DNA of 64,000 nt. Origin: Tepidanaerobacteraceae bacterium (GTDB lineage: Bacteria > Bacillota > Thermosediminibacteria > Thermosediminibacterales > Tepidanaerobacteraceae). The notes below the pieces were generated by a model. That model had not been told where the DNA came from, did no database searches, and saw only the letters and a list, made by a program, of their open reading frames with translations. Positions 56,137 to 64,000 of the stretch are shown piece by piece. The DNA is taken from the NCBI GenBank assembly GCA_024655905.1, contig JANLFP010000002.1, positions 197,829 through 261,828 on the forward strand, written 5' to 3'. The first letter of the stretch is position 1. Each line of letters opens with the position of its first letter. Position numbers and translations under genes: made by a program.

Positions 56137-56412
56137 TTATCCCGCTTTCTTTTGAACTTTTGTGTCCGTTGAAGTATCTTTGCTCTCGGATTTTTCGCCG
56201 ATGCTTTCAACTTTAGAATGTTTCTTCTCGTCTTTATGGACATAGTCCGTAATGTGAAATCCGGAACCCTTGAAGACCAGACCCACATTGGGGCTTATAA
56301 GCCTCTGTACGGGCCCTCCGCAGGTGGGGCATAAATGCAGGGGGCTGTCTTTTATGGACTGTTCTTTTTCAAAGTCACCGCATTTTTTGCATCTGTATTC
56401 ATAGGTCGGCAC
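56137..56412 (-). CDS. FmdB-family zinc ribbon protein
   Basis: Protein of 91 residues. The N-terminal 50 residues are the FmdB zinc ribbon: PTYEYRCKKCGDFE and LCPTCGGPVQRLISP, with two CXXC pairs. A charged, Lys/Ser-rich tail follows. GTG 56412 is taken as start because GGAGGG lies seven bases upstream and the family begins MPTYEY; ATG 56418 abuts that site. Role unknown; such proteins are thought to bind metal or nucleic acid. Confidence 0.85.
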   Translation of the reverse strand: MPTYEYRCKKCGDFEKEQSIKDSPLHLCPTCGGPVQRLISPNVGLVFKGSGFHITDYVHKDEKKHSKVESIGEKSESKDTSTDTKVQKKAG

Positions 56413-56615
56413 GATCATCCCTCCGTTTGCATAAAACTTAATGCGAACATAACCGTATACAATTTTTTATATACAACTTTTCCGCTGTTTTGTCAAGGTC
56501 TAAGAATTCTATTGTTTGATTATGAATAAAATGATATTTATTATAAGTTTTGTTTGTGGTAAAATGATATTTGTTTCGTGCATATGGATTGTATTCAAGA
56601 TGGGGGAGGATGCGC

Positions 56616-58010
56616 TTGAACGGTCAGATACATAAATTCAGGGCATTTGATAAAAACATTGTTCTTGATGTCAACAGCGGTTCGATATTTGAAATAGATG
56701 ATATTGTTTTCGACGTGCTGGATTATTATGATGAGTTTGATGAAGAACATATTATAAAACAGCTTGTTGGTAAGCATTCAAAAACTGATATTTTGGAAGC
56801 TTTATCGGAAATAGAAAAACTGAAGGCGGAGCAACTTATATTCACAGAGGCGGACTTTTCATTTGCCGTAGACCAGATTAGAAACAGGCGGTATGTTAAG
56901 GCGCTGTGCCTGAATGTAGCCCATGACTGCAATCTGCGGTGCAAGTATTGTTTTGCTGCCAAGGGGGATTATCAAGGCGGAAGAGAGTTGATGTCAAAAG
57001 AGGTGGGAAGGAATGCCGTGGATTTTCTTATGGAGCATTCGGGAAACCTAAAGAACATGGAGATAGATTTTTTCGGCGGGGAACCGCTGATGGCGCTTGA
57101 TACGATAAAAGAAGTGGTTTCATATGCGAAAAGTATTGAGGCAAAAGCCGGCAAAAAGTTTCATTTCACCATCACAACCAATGCTATGCTCTTAAATGAT
57201 GTGATTATAGATTATTTGCACCAAAACATGGACAATATCGTGCTGAGCCTGGATGGACGAAAAGATGTAAATGACGGGATGAGGGTAAGGGCTGACGGTT
57301 GCGGATCGTATGATATAATAATAAAAAACATTAATAAAGTAGTAATGCTGCGGGAAAAGGACAATAAGGATTATTATGTTAGAGGCACATTTACTAATAA
57401 GAATTTGGATTTTTCCAAAGATGTCTTTCATTTGGCGGACATGGGATTCAGGCAAATATCAATAGAACCGGTAATAGGAACTGAAGGAGATTTCCTGCTG
57501 AAGGAATCCGATATACGGCTAATAAATGAACAGTATGAGAAAATCGCAATGGAATATTTGCAAAGGAAAAGAACGGGAAAAAATCCTTTCAGATTTTATC
57601 ATTTCAATGTGAACATATATCACGGTCCGTGCATATACAAAAGGCTGTCGGCATGTGGTGCAGGTCGGGAATATCTGGCGGTTACACCAAGCGGAGACAT
57701 ATATCCGTGCCATCAGTTCGTCGGCATGGAAGATTTCATCATGGGCAATGTCTTTGATAAAAAATTAAGCGAAAGCATTGGGGAAAAGTTTAAAAACACC
57801 CATGTTTTTGCAAAACCCGAATGTTCTGCTTGCTGGGCAAGATTTTTCTGCAGCGGGGGTTGCAATGCCAATAATTACCATATAAAAGGGGACATGAAAA
57901 TTCCTTATGAAATAACATGCGAACTGCAAAAGAAGAGAATAGAACTTGCTATTTATCTAGAAATTGCAGCTTCAAACAACCATGAAAAACAGATAAACAC
58001 GCTTTGCTGA
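56616..58010 (+). CDS. Radical SAM/SPASM peptide maturase, SCIFF-type
   Basis: Protein of 464 residues that probably forms Cys-to-Thr/Ser thioether bonds in a ribosomal peptide. The N-terminal peptide-recognition part reads HKFRAFDKNIVLDVNSGSIFEIDD; the radical SAM motif is CNLRCKYC at about 104; GGEPL follows; the C-terminal SPASM region has CGAGREYLAV, IYPCHQF and CSACWARFFCSGGC for auxiliary clusters. This matches SCIFF maturases such as C. thermocellum CteB. TTG 56616 lies seven bases after GGGGGAGG. I see no six-cysteine SCIFF precursor next to it, which is unusual. Confidence 0.85.
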   Translation: MNGQIHKFRAFDKNIVLDVNSGSIFEIDDIVFDVLDYYDEFDEEHIIKQLVGKHSKTDILEALSEIEKLKAEQLIFTEADFSFAVDQIRNRRYVKALCLNVAHDCNLRCKYCFAAKGDYQGGRELMSKEVGRNAVDFLMEHSGNLKNMEIDFFGGEPLMALDTIKEVVSYAKSIEAKAGKKFHFTITTNAMLLNDVIIDYLHQNMDNIVLSLDGRKDVNDGMRVRADGCGSYDIIIKNINKVVMLREKDNKDYYVRGTFTNKNLDFSKDVFHLADMGFRQISIEPVIGTEGDFLLKESDIRLINEQYEKIAMEYLQRKRTGKNPFRFYHFNVNIYHGPCIYKRLSACGAGREYLAVTPSGDIYPCHQFVGMEDFIMGNVFDKKLSESIGEKFKNTHVFAKPECSACWARFFCSGGCNANNYHIKGDMKIPYEITCELQKKRIELAIYLEIAASNNHEKQINTLC

Positions 58011-58023
58011 AAAGATTGAGTCA

Positions 58024-59316
58024 TTGAGTCAGTCCGGTTTATGGCTTAAAAAAGTTGATTCGGATTCTCTTGACTCGAATGCTGACAAATCAATATGGAG
58101 GAAAAAGTCATGCAAGATATTATTGTACCGCTTGTATTTGATTTCCATGGGGCATTTTTTTATTGATTTTTACGGCAATGTTTTACCCGGTTTGATGCCT
58201 GCCATAGCAAAAAACATGGGTTTATCAATGACTCTGTCCGGGCTGCTGTTTGCAATGCTGTCCTTCACTTCATCATGGCTGCAGCCTGTTTTCGGCTACC
58301 TGGGAGGGAAGTTCAACGGTTCCGCTGTTCCGGCGATATCGGTGATAATTTCTGCCGTCTTCATGGCCATGGTAGGGGCAGCAAATAACTATATATTTCT
58401 GCTTATAGTCGTTACCTTGGCCGGTATCGGTTCTTCATTGTATCATCCCCTGGGCTCTGTTCTGATCACCAATTTGACGCCCAAAAATCAGGGCTTTATT
58501 ATGGCTCTGTATATTACGGCTGGAACAGTTGGTATGACCATGGCTCCCATCTCCGCCGCTCTTTTGAAAAATGCCTATGGGTTAAGGGGTATCCTACTCC
58601 TGGGGTTGCCGGGAATTACCGTAGGAATAATAATGTTGATATATCAAAAAAGCTTGAAAGGCTCGTATGTATCCAGAACTGCCATCAATTCAAAAACAGA
58701 GCCTTTTCAGAGCAAATTTAAATATCTGATTTTAATGGTGATTGTGGTAGGATTCAGGACATGGACGCTGAGCACTTTTACAATGTATACCGGCATGTTG
58801 TTTGTTTCAAAGGGATATTCTGAGACCGCCGGTTCTGGCATTCTTTCGCTTTTATTATTTTTTCAAAGCATCGGAGGCATAGCCGGAGGTTTCGTGTCCG
58901 ATAGCATAGGAATCAAAAGGACGCTTATTTATTCCTCAATCGTATCAATTATTTTGCTCATTGGGTTCTTCGGCTTAAGCGGCTATGTTTCTTTGATATG
59001 TTTACTGCTGGGTGGGGCTTTGATTCAATCGGCTTTTCCGGGTTCGGTGGTTTTGGCCCAGAGTTTGTATCCTCAAAATCCGAGTATGGCCACAGGACTA
59101 ATGCAGGGCTTTACTTTTGGCATGGGAGGCATAGGAGGACTTTTTACGGGGATTCTTTCCGACGCACTGGGAGGGAATCTTTACTTGGCGATGATGAGCA
59201 CCGTTGTTTTTCTTGGAATATCCCTGACCGCCAGCCTGATGGTGCCAAATCCCGAAGAAAAAAAGATAAGCGGTAAAAGTGAAATTGGCGTCAATGATTT
59301 TACAAAGGGGTGCTGA
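58024..59316 (+). CDS. MFS transporter (fosmidomycin-resistance-like)
   Basis: Membrane exporter with about 12 helices: YLISMGHFFIDFYGNVLPGLMPAIAKNMGLS, GGKFNGS loop, GIGSSLYHPLGSVL, and GFVSDSIGIKRTLIYSS between the halves. The pattern is that of the Fsr-like drug-efflux branch; substrate unknown. The start is uncertain: TTG 58024 has no ribosome binding site, while GGAGG with an ATG at 58110 is out of frame with the transporter, suggesting a small indel or misassigned start. It follows the maturase by 13 bases and could export a modified peptide. Confidence 0.82.
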   Translation: MSQSGLWLKKVDSDSLDSNADKSIWRKKSCKILLYRLYLISMGHFFIDFYGNVLPGLMPAIAKNMGLSMTLSGLLFAMLSFTSSWLQPVFGYLGGKFNGSAVPAISVIISAVFMAMVGAANNYIFLLIVVTLAGIGSSLYHPLGSVLITNLTPKNQGFIMALYITAGTVGMTMAPISAALLKNAYGLRGILLLGLPGITVGIIMLIYQKSLKGSYVSRTAINSKTEPFQSKFKYLILMVIVVGFRTWTLSTFTMYTGMLFVSKGYSETAGSGILSLLLFFQSIGGIAGGFVSDSIGIKRTLIYSSIVSIILLIGFFGLSGYVSLICLLLGGALIQSAFPGSVVLAQSLYPQNPSMATGLMQGFTFGMGGIGGLFTGILSDALGGNLYLAMMSTVVFLGISLTASLMVPNPEEKKISGKSEIGVNDFTKGC

Positions 59317-59318
59317 GC

Positions 59319-59651
59319 ATGAGCAGTTCAAATTATTTTGGGTTATTTAAAGGACTCTGGATGGCTTTCAAGTTTATGCTGGACCCTTCAGTTCCCATAG
59401 GTGAAAAGATATGGATAATCATATCAATTTTGTATTTTATTTCTCCGATAGATGTTATACCCGATCCCATTTTCGGAATAGGGATTCTTGACGATTTCGT
59501 TGTTTTTTTATTAATGCTTTCTTTTATGTCTGGCAAGTTAAAAAAATACGCTGAAACCAAAAATAAATCCAATTTTGCTCGAAGACAAAGAAATGACCCG
59601 GATACGATCGATGTGGAATATGAAGTAATCGATAGCGAAAAAAATAAATAA
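59319..59651 (+). CDS. YkvA/DUF1232 family membrane protein
   Basis: Protein of 110 residues with a single conserved DUF1232 hairpin: IPIGEKIWI-like segment, LYFISPIDVIPDPIFGIGILDDFVVFLLML. The remaining C-terminus is charged. Function unknown; it is predicted to sit at the membrane. ATG 59319 lies two bases after the MFS stop, with AAGGGGTG upstream, so it is co-translated with the transporter. Confidence 0.82.
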   Translation: MSSSNYFGLFKGLWMAFKFMLDPSVPIGEKIWIIISILYFISPIDVIPDPIFGIGILDDFVVFLLMLSFMSGKLKKYAETKNKSNFARRQRNDPDTIDVEYEVIDSEKNK

Positions 59652-59738
59652 CGCGCGAGTCTATAAAGCCTCCTATTTTGCCGAAAGAAAGCCGCCAAAA
59701 CAAATCGCGTCTTTTAAGAGTTTAAGAGGTAAAATTTG

Positions 59739-59767
59739 TTGATTTTAATTGCAATTGCGGCTATAAT
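59739..59767 (+). promoter_or_regulatory. Promoter of the ECF S-component gene
   Basis: TTGATT (-35) and TATAAT (-10) with a 17-base spacer, 33 bases before the start codon. Confidence 0.6.
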
Positions 59768-59800
59768 TAAATCAAGTCGATAAATAGGGGGATGCGAAAA

Positions 59801-60319
59801 TTGAACGGCAAAATAAAGTTAATGACAAGAACAGCATTATTGCTGGCATTGACCATAGCTTTTCAGAGCTTGAAGTTCGGCCAGTTTTTTACCGGCCCGC
59901 TTGTGAACGCGATTCTTCTAATTTCAGCGTGCACCGTTGGGTGGCCCTCCGGTGTGATAATTGGTGCCGCTACCCCATGGATTGCTCTGCTTGTCGGCAT
60001 ATTAAAGGCAGCGCTGGCGCCTGCAATACCATTTATTATGCTGGGAAATGCACTGTTGGTAATAGCATTTTACTTTTTAAAGCCTTTAAATTCATACTTA
60101 GCAGTTGTGGTATCATCTTTTATTAAATTCGGAGTTTTATATATTGCCACAATGTATATACTCCATTTGAATCCAGCGGTTTCTTCCGCACTCCAGTTCC
60201 CGCAGTTGATTACTGCGATGGTGGGTGGTTTTCTGGCCTTAATAGTAATTTCAGCTTTAAATTCTTTTGGAGTCGCTCCGAAAATGGGAAAGGCACAAAA
60301 GAAAATACAAAAATTGTAA
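59801..60319 (+). CDS. ECF transporter S component
   Basis: Integral membrane protein of 172 residues with about five to six helices. It resembles substrate-binding S components of energy-coupling-factor importers: TRTALLLALTIAFQSLKFGQFFTGPLVNAILLISA, WPSGVIIGAATPWIALLVGIL and a Lys-rich tail. Substrate (a vitamin or metal chelate) cannot be told; the ATPases and EcfT must be elsewhere. TTG 59801 is preferred, nine bases after AGGGGG; ATG 59792 abuts that site. Stand-alone gene with its own promoter. Confidence 0.82.
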   Translation: MNGKIKLMTRTALLLALTIAFQSLKFGQFFTGPLVNAILLISACTVGWPSGVIIGAATPWIALLVGILKAALAPAIPFIMLGNALLVIAFYFLKPLNSYLAVVVSSFIKFGVLYIATMYILHLNPAVSSALQFPQLITAMVGGFLALIVISALNSFGVAPKMGKAQKKIQKL

Positions 60320-60352
60320 GTTGACAAACTCTAACAACTTATGACAAATATT

Positions 60353-60380
60353 TTGAATTAAGGCAGGGAAGGGTTATAAT
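60353..60380 (+). promoter_or_regulatory. Possible promoter of the Spo0E-like gene
   Basis: TTGAAT (-35) and TATAAT (-10), 16 bases apart. Distance to the start codon is about 130 bases, so a leader of unknown role would be present. Confidence 0.4.
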
Positions 60381-60512
60381 ATAGAAAATTATAACGGAAA
60401 AAAAAGTATAATGGGAATTTATAGCTTTAATGGGATAAACTAGTCATCGAATAATTTGAATTTGCTGTTTTGCTGTGATAAAATCACCTACGTTGATTTG
60501 TTAAAAGGAGAG

Positions 60513-60710
60513 ATGGCCCAAATGTTAGGAAGTTTATCCCATGAGATTTGCAATCTGAAAGCAGAGCTATATAAAACCTTGGACATGGAAGGGAATCTTA
60601 ATAGTCAGAAGGCATATCTTTTGAGCCTCAAACTGGACAAGCTTATATACGAATATTATTGTTTCGGCAAAAAATCGCAAAAAAAGGCAATAGCAAATGC
60701 GAATTTTTAA
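60513..60710 (+). CDS. Spo0E-like aspartyl-phosphate phosphatase family protein
   Basis: Small helical protein of 65 residues. The pattern LSHEICNLKAELYKTL...SLKLDKLIYEYY resembles Spo0E-family phosphatases, which dephosphorylate Spo0A~P or related response regulators and carry an (S/x)xxLDxLIxxYY motif. Start is ATG 60513 or 60522, both downstream of AAAAGGAG. A clear terminator follows. The family call is from the motif only; a role in controlling sporulation is inferred. Confidence 0.65.
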   Translation: MAQMLGSLSHEICNLKAELYKTLDMEGNLNSQKAYLLSLKLDKLIYEYYCFGKKSQKKAIANANF

Positions 60711-60763
60711 CTAGCGCCTTTCAAAATCAAACCCGAATTTTGACCCATGCAGGTTTTTAAAAT

Positions 60764-60789
60764 GCCCCTGTAAAAATCAGGGGCTTTTT
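60764..60789 (+). terminator. Terminator after the Spo0E-like gene
   Basis: Stem GCCCCTG with CAGGGGC (60764-60770 and 60778-60784), a 7-base loop and a TTTTT tract. Confidence 0.9.
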
Positions 60790-60895
60790 GAACTTAATTT
60801 ATGGGGATATAAATAAGCTTTAACTTTTAAAAGATGTATGTATAGAAAGCCATAAAAAATTTTAGCATTGCTATCAAAGGAATTTAAAAACATTT

Positions 60896-60924
60896 TTGAC
60901 ATAACCGATAGACTGTTATATAAT
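60896..60924 (+). promoter_or_regulatory. Consensus sigma-A promoter of the aminotransferase gene
   Basis: TTGACA and TATAAT, both perfect, separated by 17 bases and located 31 bases before the start codon. This is the strongest promoter in the window by match to consensus. Confidence 0.85.
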
Positions 60925-60955
60925 TCAAATAAGAAGAAGAAAGGGAGTGTGCCGT

Positions 60956-62335
60956 ATGATTTATCAACTCGATGATGTGGAAAAACTTTCCCGCAGCGAG
61001 ATAAGAAAATTGTATTCCGAATATGTCAACCCGGGGCTTGCTTACATGCTAAGCCTTTTAAATTTTGACAAAAATTTTGTGAAGGCTGAAGGCTGTTATG
61101 TATGGGATAGCGAGGGTAAAAAGTATATAGATTTTCTTGGGGCTTACGGCGCATTGAATCTGGGCCATAATCCTCCGGAAATTATTGATGCGCTTTCTAG
61201 AGTCAGCAAAAGACCGAATTTGCTTCAGGCATCTTTGAGTACATACGCAGCAGTTCTGGGTCATAACCTTTCTCAGGTGGCTCCCTCTGGTCTTAAGCAC
61301 AGCTTTTTTTGCAACAGCGGTGCTGAGGCGGTTGAGGGTGCGCTGAAAACGGCTCGAGCTGCCACCGGCAGGCATAATATCGTTTCATGTGAAGGTTCTT
61401 TTCATGGCAAAACAATGGGGGCACTTTCTGCTACCGGCAGGAAAAAATATCAGATGCCGTTTTCGCCCCTTGTTCCCGGATTTGAGACTGTGGAATACGG
61501 CTGCATAGATGCTCTGGAAGAAAAATTAAGGACAAAAAATGTGGCGGCATTCATAGTAGAACCAATCCAGGGAGAAGGCGGGATAATAGTGCCTCCGGAT
61601 GGTTATCTGAAGAGCGCCCGGGAGCTTTGCAGCCGGTATGAAACCCTGCTGATAGTTGATGAGATACAGACAGGCTTTGGCCGCACGGGTAGTATGTTCG
61701 CATGCGAACACGAGGGAGTAGCTCCGGATATAATGTGTGTGGCCAAATCTCTCGGGGGAGGGGTAATGCCCATTGGCGCTTTTGCAACTACCCCAGAGGT
61801 ATGGGAGAAGGCCTTCGGCGGTATGGAAAAATGTCTTTTGCACACATCAACCTTTGGCGGCAATACGATGGCATGCGCCGCAGGCATAGCTGCCATTTCA
61901 GCAATTGTGGAAAAAAACCTGCCGGAACGCGCCCGGAAAATGGGAGAGCACATGATTCGCGGGCTGAAGACCCTGAAGGATAAATACAGTATCATTAAAG
62001 AAGTGCGAGGCAGGGGGCTAATGGTAGGAATAGAATTTCAAACACTGGAAAAAGGATTTCTGAACAGGATAACAGGCGGAGCCGTGAGCAAATTTTATGA
62101 GGAATTTGCAGGAGCCATGGTGGCAGGCGAACTTTTAAACAGCCACAGGATAATTACGGCTTACACACTAAACAACCCTAATGTGATTAGGATGGAACCT
62201 CCTCTTATTATTGAGGAGCAAGATATAGACTTTATGCTTAATGCGCTGGAGGACGTATTATCCAAAAATCGAGGCCTGTTCAAACTCACCTTCAGTACCG
62301 TAAAAACAGCGGCTGGCTCATTTCTTTCAAGATAG
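60956..62335 (+). CDS. Class-III aminotransferase, putrescine/ornithine type (PatA-like)
   Basis: PLP enzyme of 459 residues, the length of PatA-type putrescine aminotransferases. Motifs: GCYVWDSEGKKYIDFLGAYGALNLGHN, FCNSGAEAVEGALKTARAATGR, CEGSFHGKTMGALSATG, LIVDEIQTGFGRTG and the PLP Lys in VAKSLGGGVMPIGAF. It may act on putrescine, cadaverine or ornithine; specificity is inferred from length and overall likeness. ATG 60956 is eight bases after AAGGGAG; GTG 60947 overlaps that site. Driven by a consensus promoter; the UbiB gene follows after 10 bases. Confidence 0.88.
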   Translation: MIYQLDDVEKLSRSEIRKLYSEYVNPGLAYMLSLLNFDKNFVKAEGCYVWDSEGKKYIDFLGAYGALNLGHNPPEIIDALSRVSKRPNLLQASLSTYAAVLGHNLSQVAPSGLKHSFFCNSGAEAVEGALKTARAATGRHNIVSCEGSFHGKTMGALSATGRKKYQMPFSPLVPGFETVEYGCIDALEEKLRTKNVAAFIVEPIQGEGGIIVPPDGYLKSARELCSRYETLLIVDEIQTGFGRTGSMFACEHEGVAPDIMCVAKSLGGGVMPIGAFATTPEVWEKAFGGMEKCLLHTSTFGGNTMACAAGIAAISAIVEKNLPERARKMGEHMIRGLKTLKDKYSIIKEVRGRGLMVGIEFQTLEKGFLNRITGGAVSKFYEEFAGAMVAGELLNSHRIITAYTLNNPNVIRMEPPLIIEEQDIDFMLNALEDVLSKNRGLFKLTFSTVKTAAGSFLSR

Positions 62336-62345
62336 GTGAAAAAAC

Positions 62346-64000
62346 ATGGGGTTTTACACGCGGTACAGGAATATCCGGCGAGTTCGGGAGATTGCCAATG
62401 TTTTAATAAAGAATGGATTTGGGCTTGTGATGGATAAAATCGGACTTTTTGAATATTTTCCTCTAAAGAAAAGGAAAACTTCGGCCCATTTCCATAAAGA
62501 CCCTGTTGCAGTTAGAGTAAGGCATGTTCTGGAGGAACTCGGACCCACGTTTATAAAGCTCGGTCAGATGCTCAGCACTCGAAAGGATATTGTACCTGGC
62601 GATATTTTGATAGAATTGGAAAAATTGCAAGATGAAGTAAAACCTTTCAGTACCGATGAAGCCAGGAGCATCGTATCGGAAGAACTGGCTAACCCTATTG
62701 GGGAAATCTTTGACGCATTCTCCGAGGAACCTATAGCTTCGGCTTCCATCGGCCAGGTTTATAGGGCAAGACTTGTCACTGGAGAAGATGTAATAGTAAA
62801 GGTTAAAAGACCGCATATAGAAGAAATGGTGGCTGAAGACCTGGACATAATATTGGATTTGGCGACGATTTTGGAACAACGATTTGAGTGGGCAAGGATG
62901 TACGGCCTTGTGGAACTTGTGGAAGAATTTTCTAATTCCCTAATGAAGGAAATGGATTTTTCCAGAGAGGGCAGGAATGCCGAGCGCTTAAGGAAATGCT
63001 TTGAAGGTTCAAAAGAAGTGTACATCCCGCAGATTTTTTGGAAATATACCACCTCCAGGGTACTGACGCAGGAGTATATTTCCGGCATAAAAGTGACGGA
63101 TATAGAGGCACTGATACGTGCAAAAATAAACTCCGAAAAAGTCGCTGGAAATCTTGCAAGCTGCTATATAAAACAGATTGTCAGGTTCGGATTTTTTCAT
63201 GCAGACCCGCATCCGGGCAACATAATTGTATTAAATGACGGCAAAATTGGGTTGCTGGATTTCGGTATGGTTGGAACACTCAGGGAAGAATTGAAAAAGC
63301 TCGGCGTACGTTTAATGATAGCAGTGATCGACAAGGATTCGGAGAATATATGCAAAGTCCTGCTTGAAATGGGGATTGCAAGGAAAATGGTGAACCGGGA
63401 GGAATTGAAAAGCGATATTGAACACCTAATGTCTAGATATTACGATGTGCCTTTTAAAGAAATAAGCGTCGGGGATGTTATGACTCAAATGCTGGAAATG
63501 GCCCGTAAATATCAGATTAAAGTGCCCTCGGAACTGGCATTGCTTGCGAAGACTCTTATAACGCTGGAGGGAATTCTGGCCATGCTTGCACCGAACATGA
63601 GCATTGTTGAAATTGCAGAACCTTACGTTAAAGAAGCCATAAGGCGGAACTATTCAATAAAAGGGTTAACTGCGGAGCTTTACAATTCGCTCAATAAAAT
63701 CAGAGACTATGGCTTTGGTTTGCCGAGGCATTCTTTAAAAGTCCTGGAGATGATTGAACGGGGAGAAATACAACTGACATTAAAGCATGAGAAACTGGAT
63801 CGCTTGATAAGCCGCCTGGACATAATTAGCAACCGCCTTGCTTTTAGCATTATCGTTGCGAGCCTAATCATGGGGTCGTCATTGATGGCTGATCAAAGCC
63901 GCCGGCTATTTCTGAAAATGCCTGTAGCTGAACTGGGGTTTGTAATAGCTGGTTTCATGGGATTCTGGCTGCTTATTTCCATCATGAAGTCTGGCAGGTT
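62346..64000 (+). CDS. UbiB/ABC1 family atypical kinase, 3' partial
   Basis: The frame is open to the window end; about 551 codons are visible, nearly the full family length. Motifs: KLGQMLSTRKDIVP (KxGQ), ASIGQVYRARL (Ala-rich nucleotide loop), VKVKRP (Lys), HADPHPGN and LLDFGMVG (the DFG equivalent). Two C-terminal membrane helices anchor it (LAFSIIVASLIMGSSL and FVIAGFMGFWLLI). Family members support ubiquinone synthesis in aerobes; in an anaerobe such as this the role is probably different and unknown. AGGTGA precedes ATG 62346. Confidence 0.9.
   Translation, partial: MGFYTRYRNIRRVREIANVLIKNGFGLVMDKIGLFEYFPLKKRKTSAHFHKDPVAVRVRHVLEELGPTFIKLGQMLSTRKDIVPGDILIELEKLQDEVKPFSTDEARSIVSEELANPIGEIFDAFSEEPIASASIGQVYRARLVTGEDVIVKVKRPHIEEMVAEDLDIILDLATILEQRFEWARMYGLVELVEEFSNSLMKEMDFSREGRNAERLRKCFEGSKEVYIPQIFWKYTTSRVLTQEYISGIKVTDIEALIRAKINSEKVAGNLASCYIKQIVRFGFFHADPHPGNIIVLNDGKIGLLDFGMVGTLREELKKLGVRLMIAVIDKDSENICKVLLEMGIARKMVNREELKSDIEHLMSRYYDVPFKEISVGDVMTQMLEMARKYQIKVPSELALLAKTLITLEGILAMLAPNMSIVEIAEPYVKEAIRRNYSIKGLTAELYNSLNKIRDYGFGLPRHSLKVLEMIERGEIQLTLKHEKLDRLISRLDIISNRLAFSIIVASLIMGSSLMADQSRRLFLKMPVAELGFVIAGFMGFWLLISIMKSGR

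Noticed and set aside
56413-56615. Search for a SCIFF precursor upstream of the maturase
   Set aside because: No Cys-rich small frame is present on either strand; the region is AT-rich with a few promoter-like elements.

Overview
The window reads as chromosomal DNA of an anaerobic, fermentative, Gram-positive bacterium of the Clostridia (a Thermoanaerobacterales-like lineage is my guess). Supporting features are the Rex regulator beside an electron-bifurcating [FeFe] hydrogenase, a Clostridia-type ilv-leu operon under a tandem ppGpp riboswitch and T-box, the rapZ-yvcK-whiA-HPr cluster, a Spo0E-like protein, a SCIFF-type radical SAM maturase, many TTG/GTG starts and strong AGGAGG ribosome binding sites. 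I see no rRNA, tRNA, CRISPR array, insertion sequence or phage gene. Nearly all genes are on the + strand; the − strand carries a beta-propeller lipoprotein, a coiled-coil protein, an epimerase-HAD-YlbF operon and an FmdB zinc ribbon.

Layout. 1-4.2 kb: end of an NlpC/P60 peptidase, then gatCAB for tRNA amidation. 4.5-10.1 kb: a complete oligopeptide ABC transporter (binding protein, two permeases, two ATPases). 10.1-16.7 kb: beta-propeller lipoprotein (−), a DUF1015 protein, an ApbE flavin transferase and a NitT/TauT-type ABC transporter. 16.7-25.8 kb: ten tightly packed, mostly overlapping genes beginning with rex and ending with the three HydABC hydrogenase subunits; between them lie a second hydrogenase-like protein, two DRTGG proteins, two stand-alone HATPase proteins, a PHP protein and a small thioredoxin-fold protein, which look like a redox or H2 sensing module. 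25.8-29.8 kb: − strand operon and a PHP phosphoesterase. 29.9-34.6 kb: rapZ-yvcK-whiA-ptsH and a YtoI-like DRTGG/CBS/hotdog protein. 34.6-40.7 kb: dnaE, a small protein, pfkA, pyk. 40.7-49.4 kb: the ilvBNC-leuACDB operon with a leader of about 530 nt holding two RNA switches in series. 49.1-54.4 kb: a second oligopeptide transporter lacking its ATPases, flanked by gene relics (an FAD/NAD(P) oxidoreductase and a collapsed liv branched-chain amino acid transporter). 54.5-64 kb: an unusual chemoreceptor, FmdB, SCIFF-type maturase, MFS exporter, YkvA, ECF S-component, Spo0E-like protein, putrescine-type aminotransferase and a UbiB-family kinase cut by the window end.

How it fits together. The cell probably takes up peptides, ferments with glycolysis (pfkA-pyk) and disposes of electrons through the bifurcating hydrogenase under NADH control by Rex. 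Branched-chain amino acids are made through ilv-leu, apparently switched on only when ppGpp is high and tRNA-Leu is uncharged. The remains of a liv importer just downstream suggest that uptake by that particular locus has been lost. The most interesting items are the tandem ppGpp/T-box leader with a traceable base-pairing switch, the sensory module inside the hydrogenase operon, a SCIFF-type maturase without a visible precursor peptide, and the liv graveyard. All motif calls are by eye; no alignment or folding program was run.
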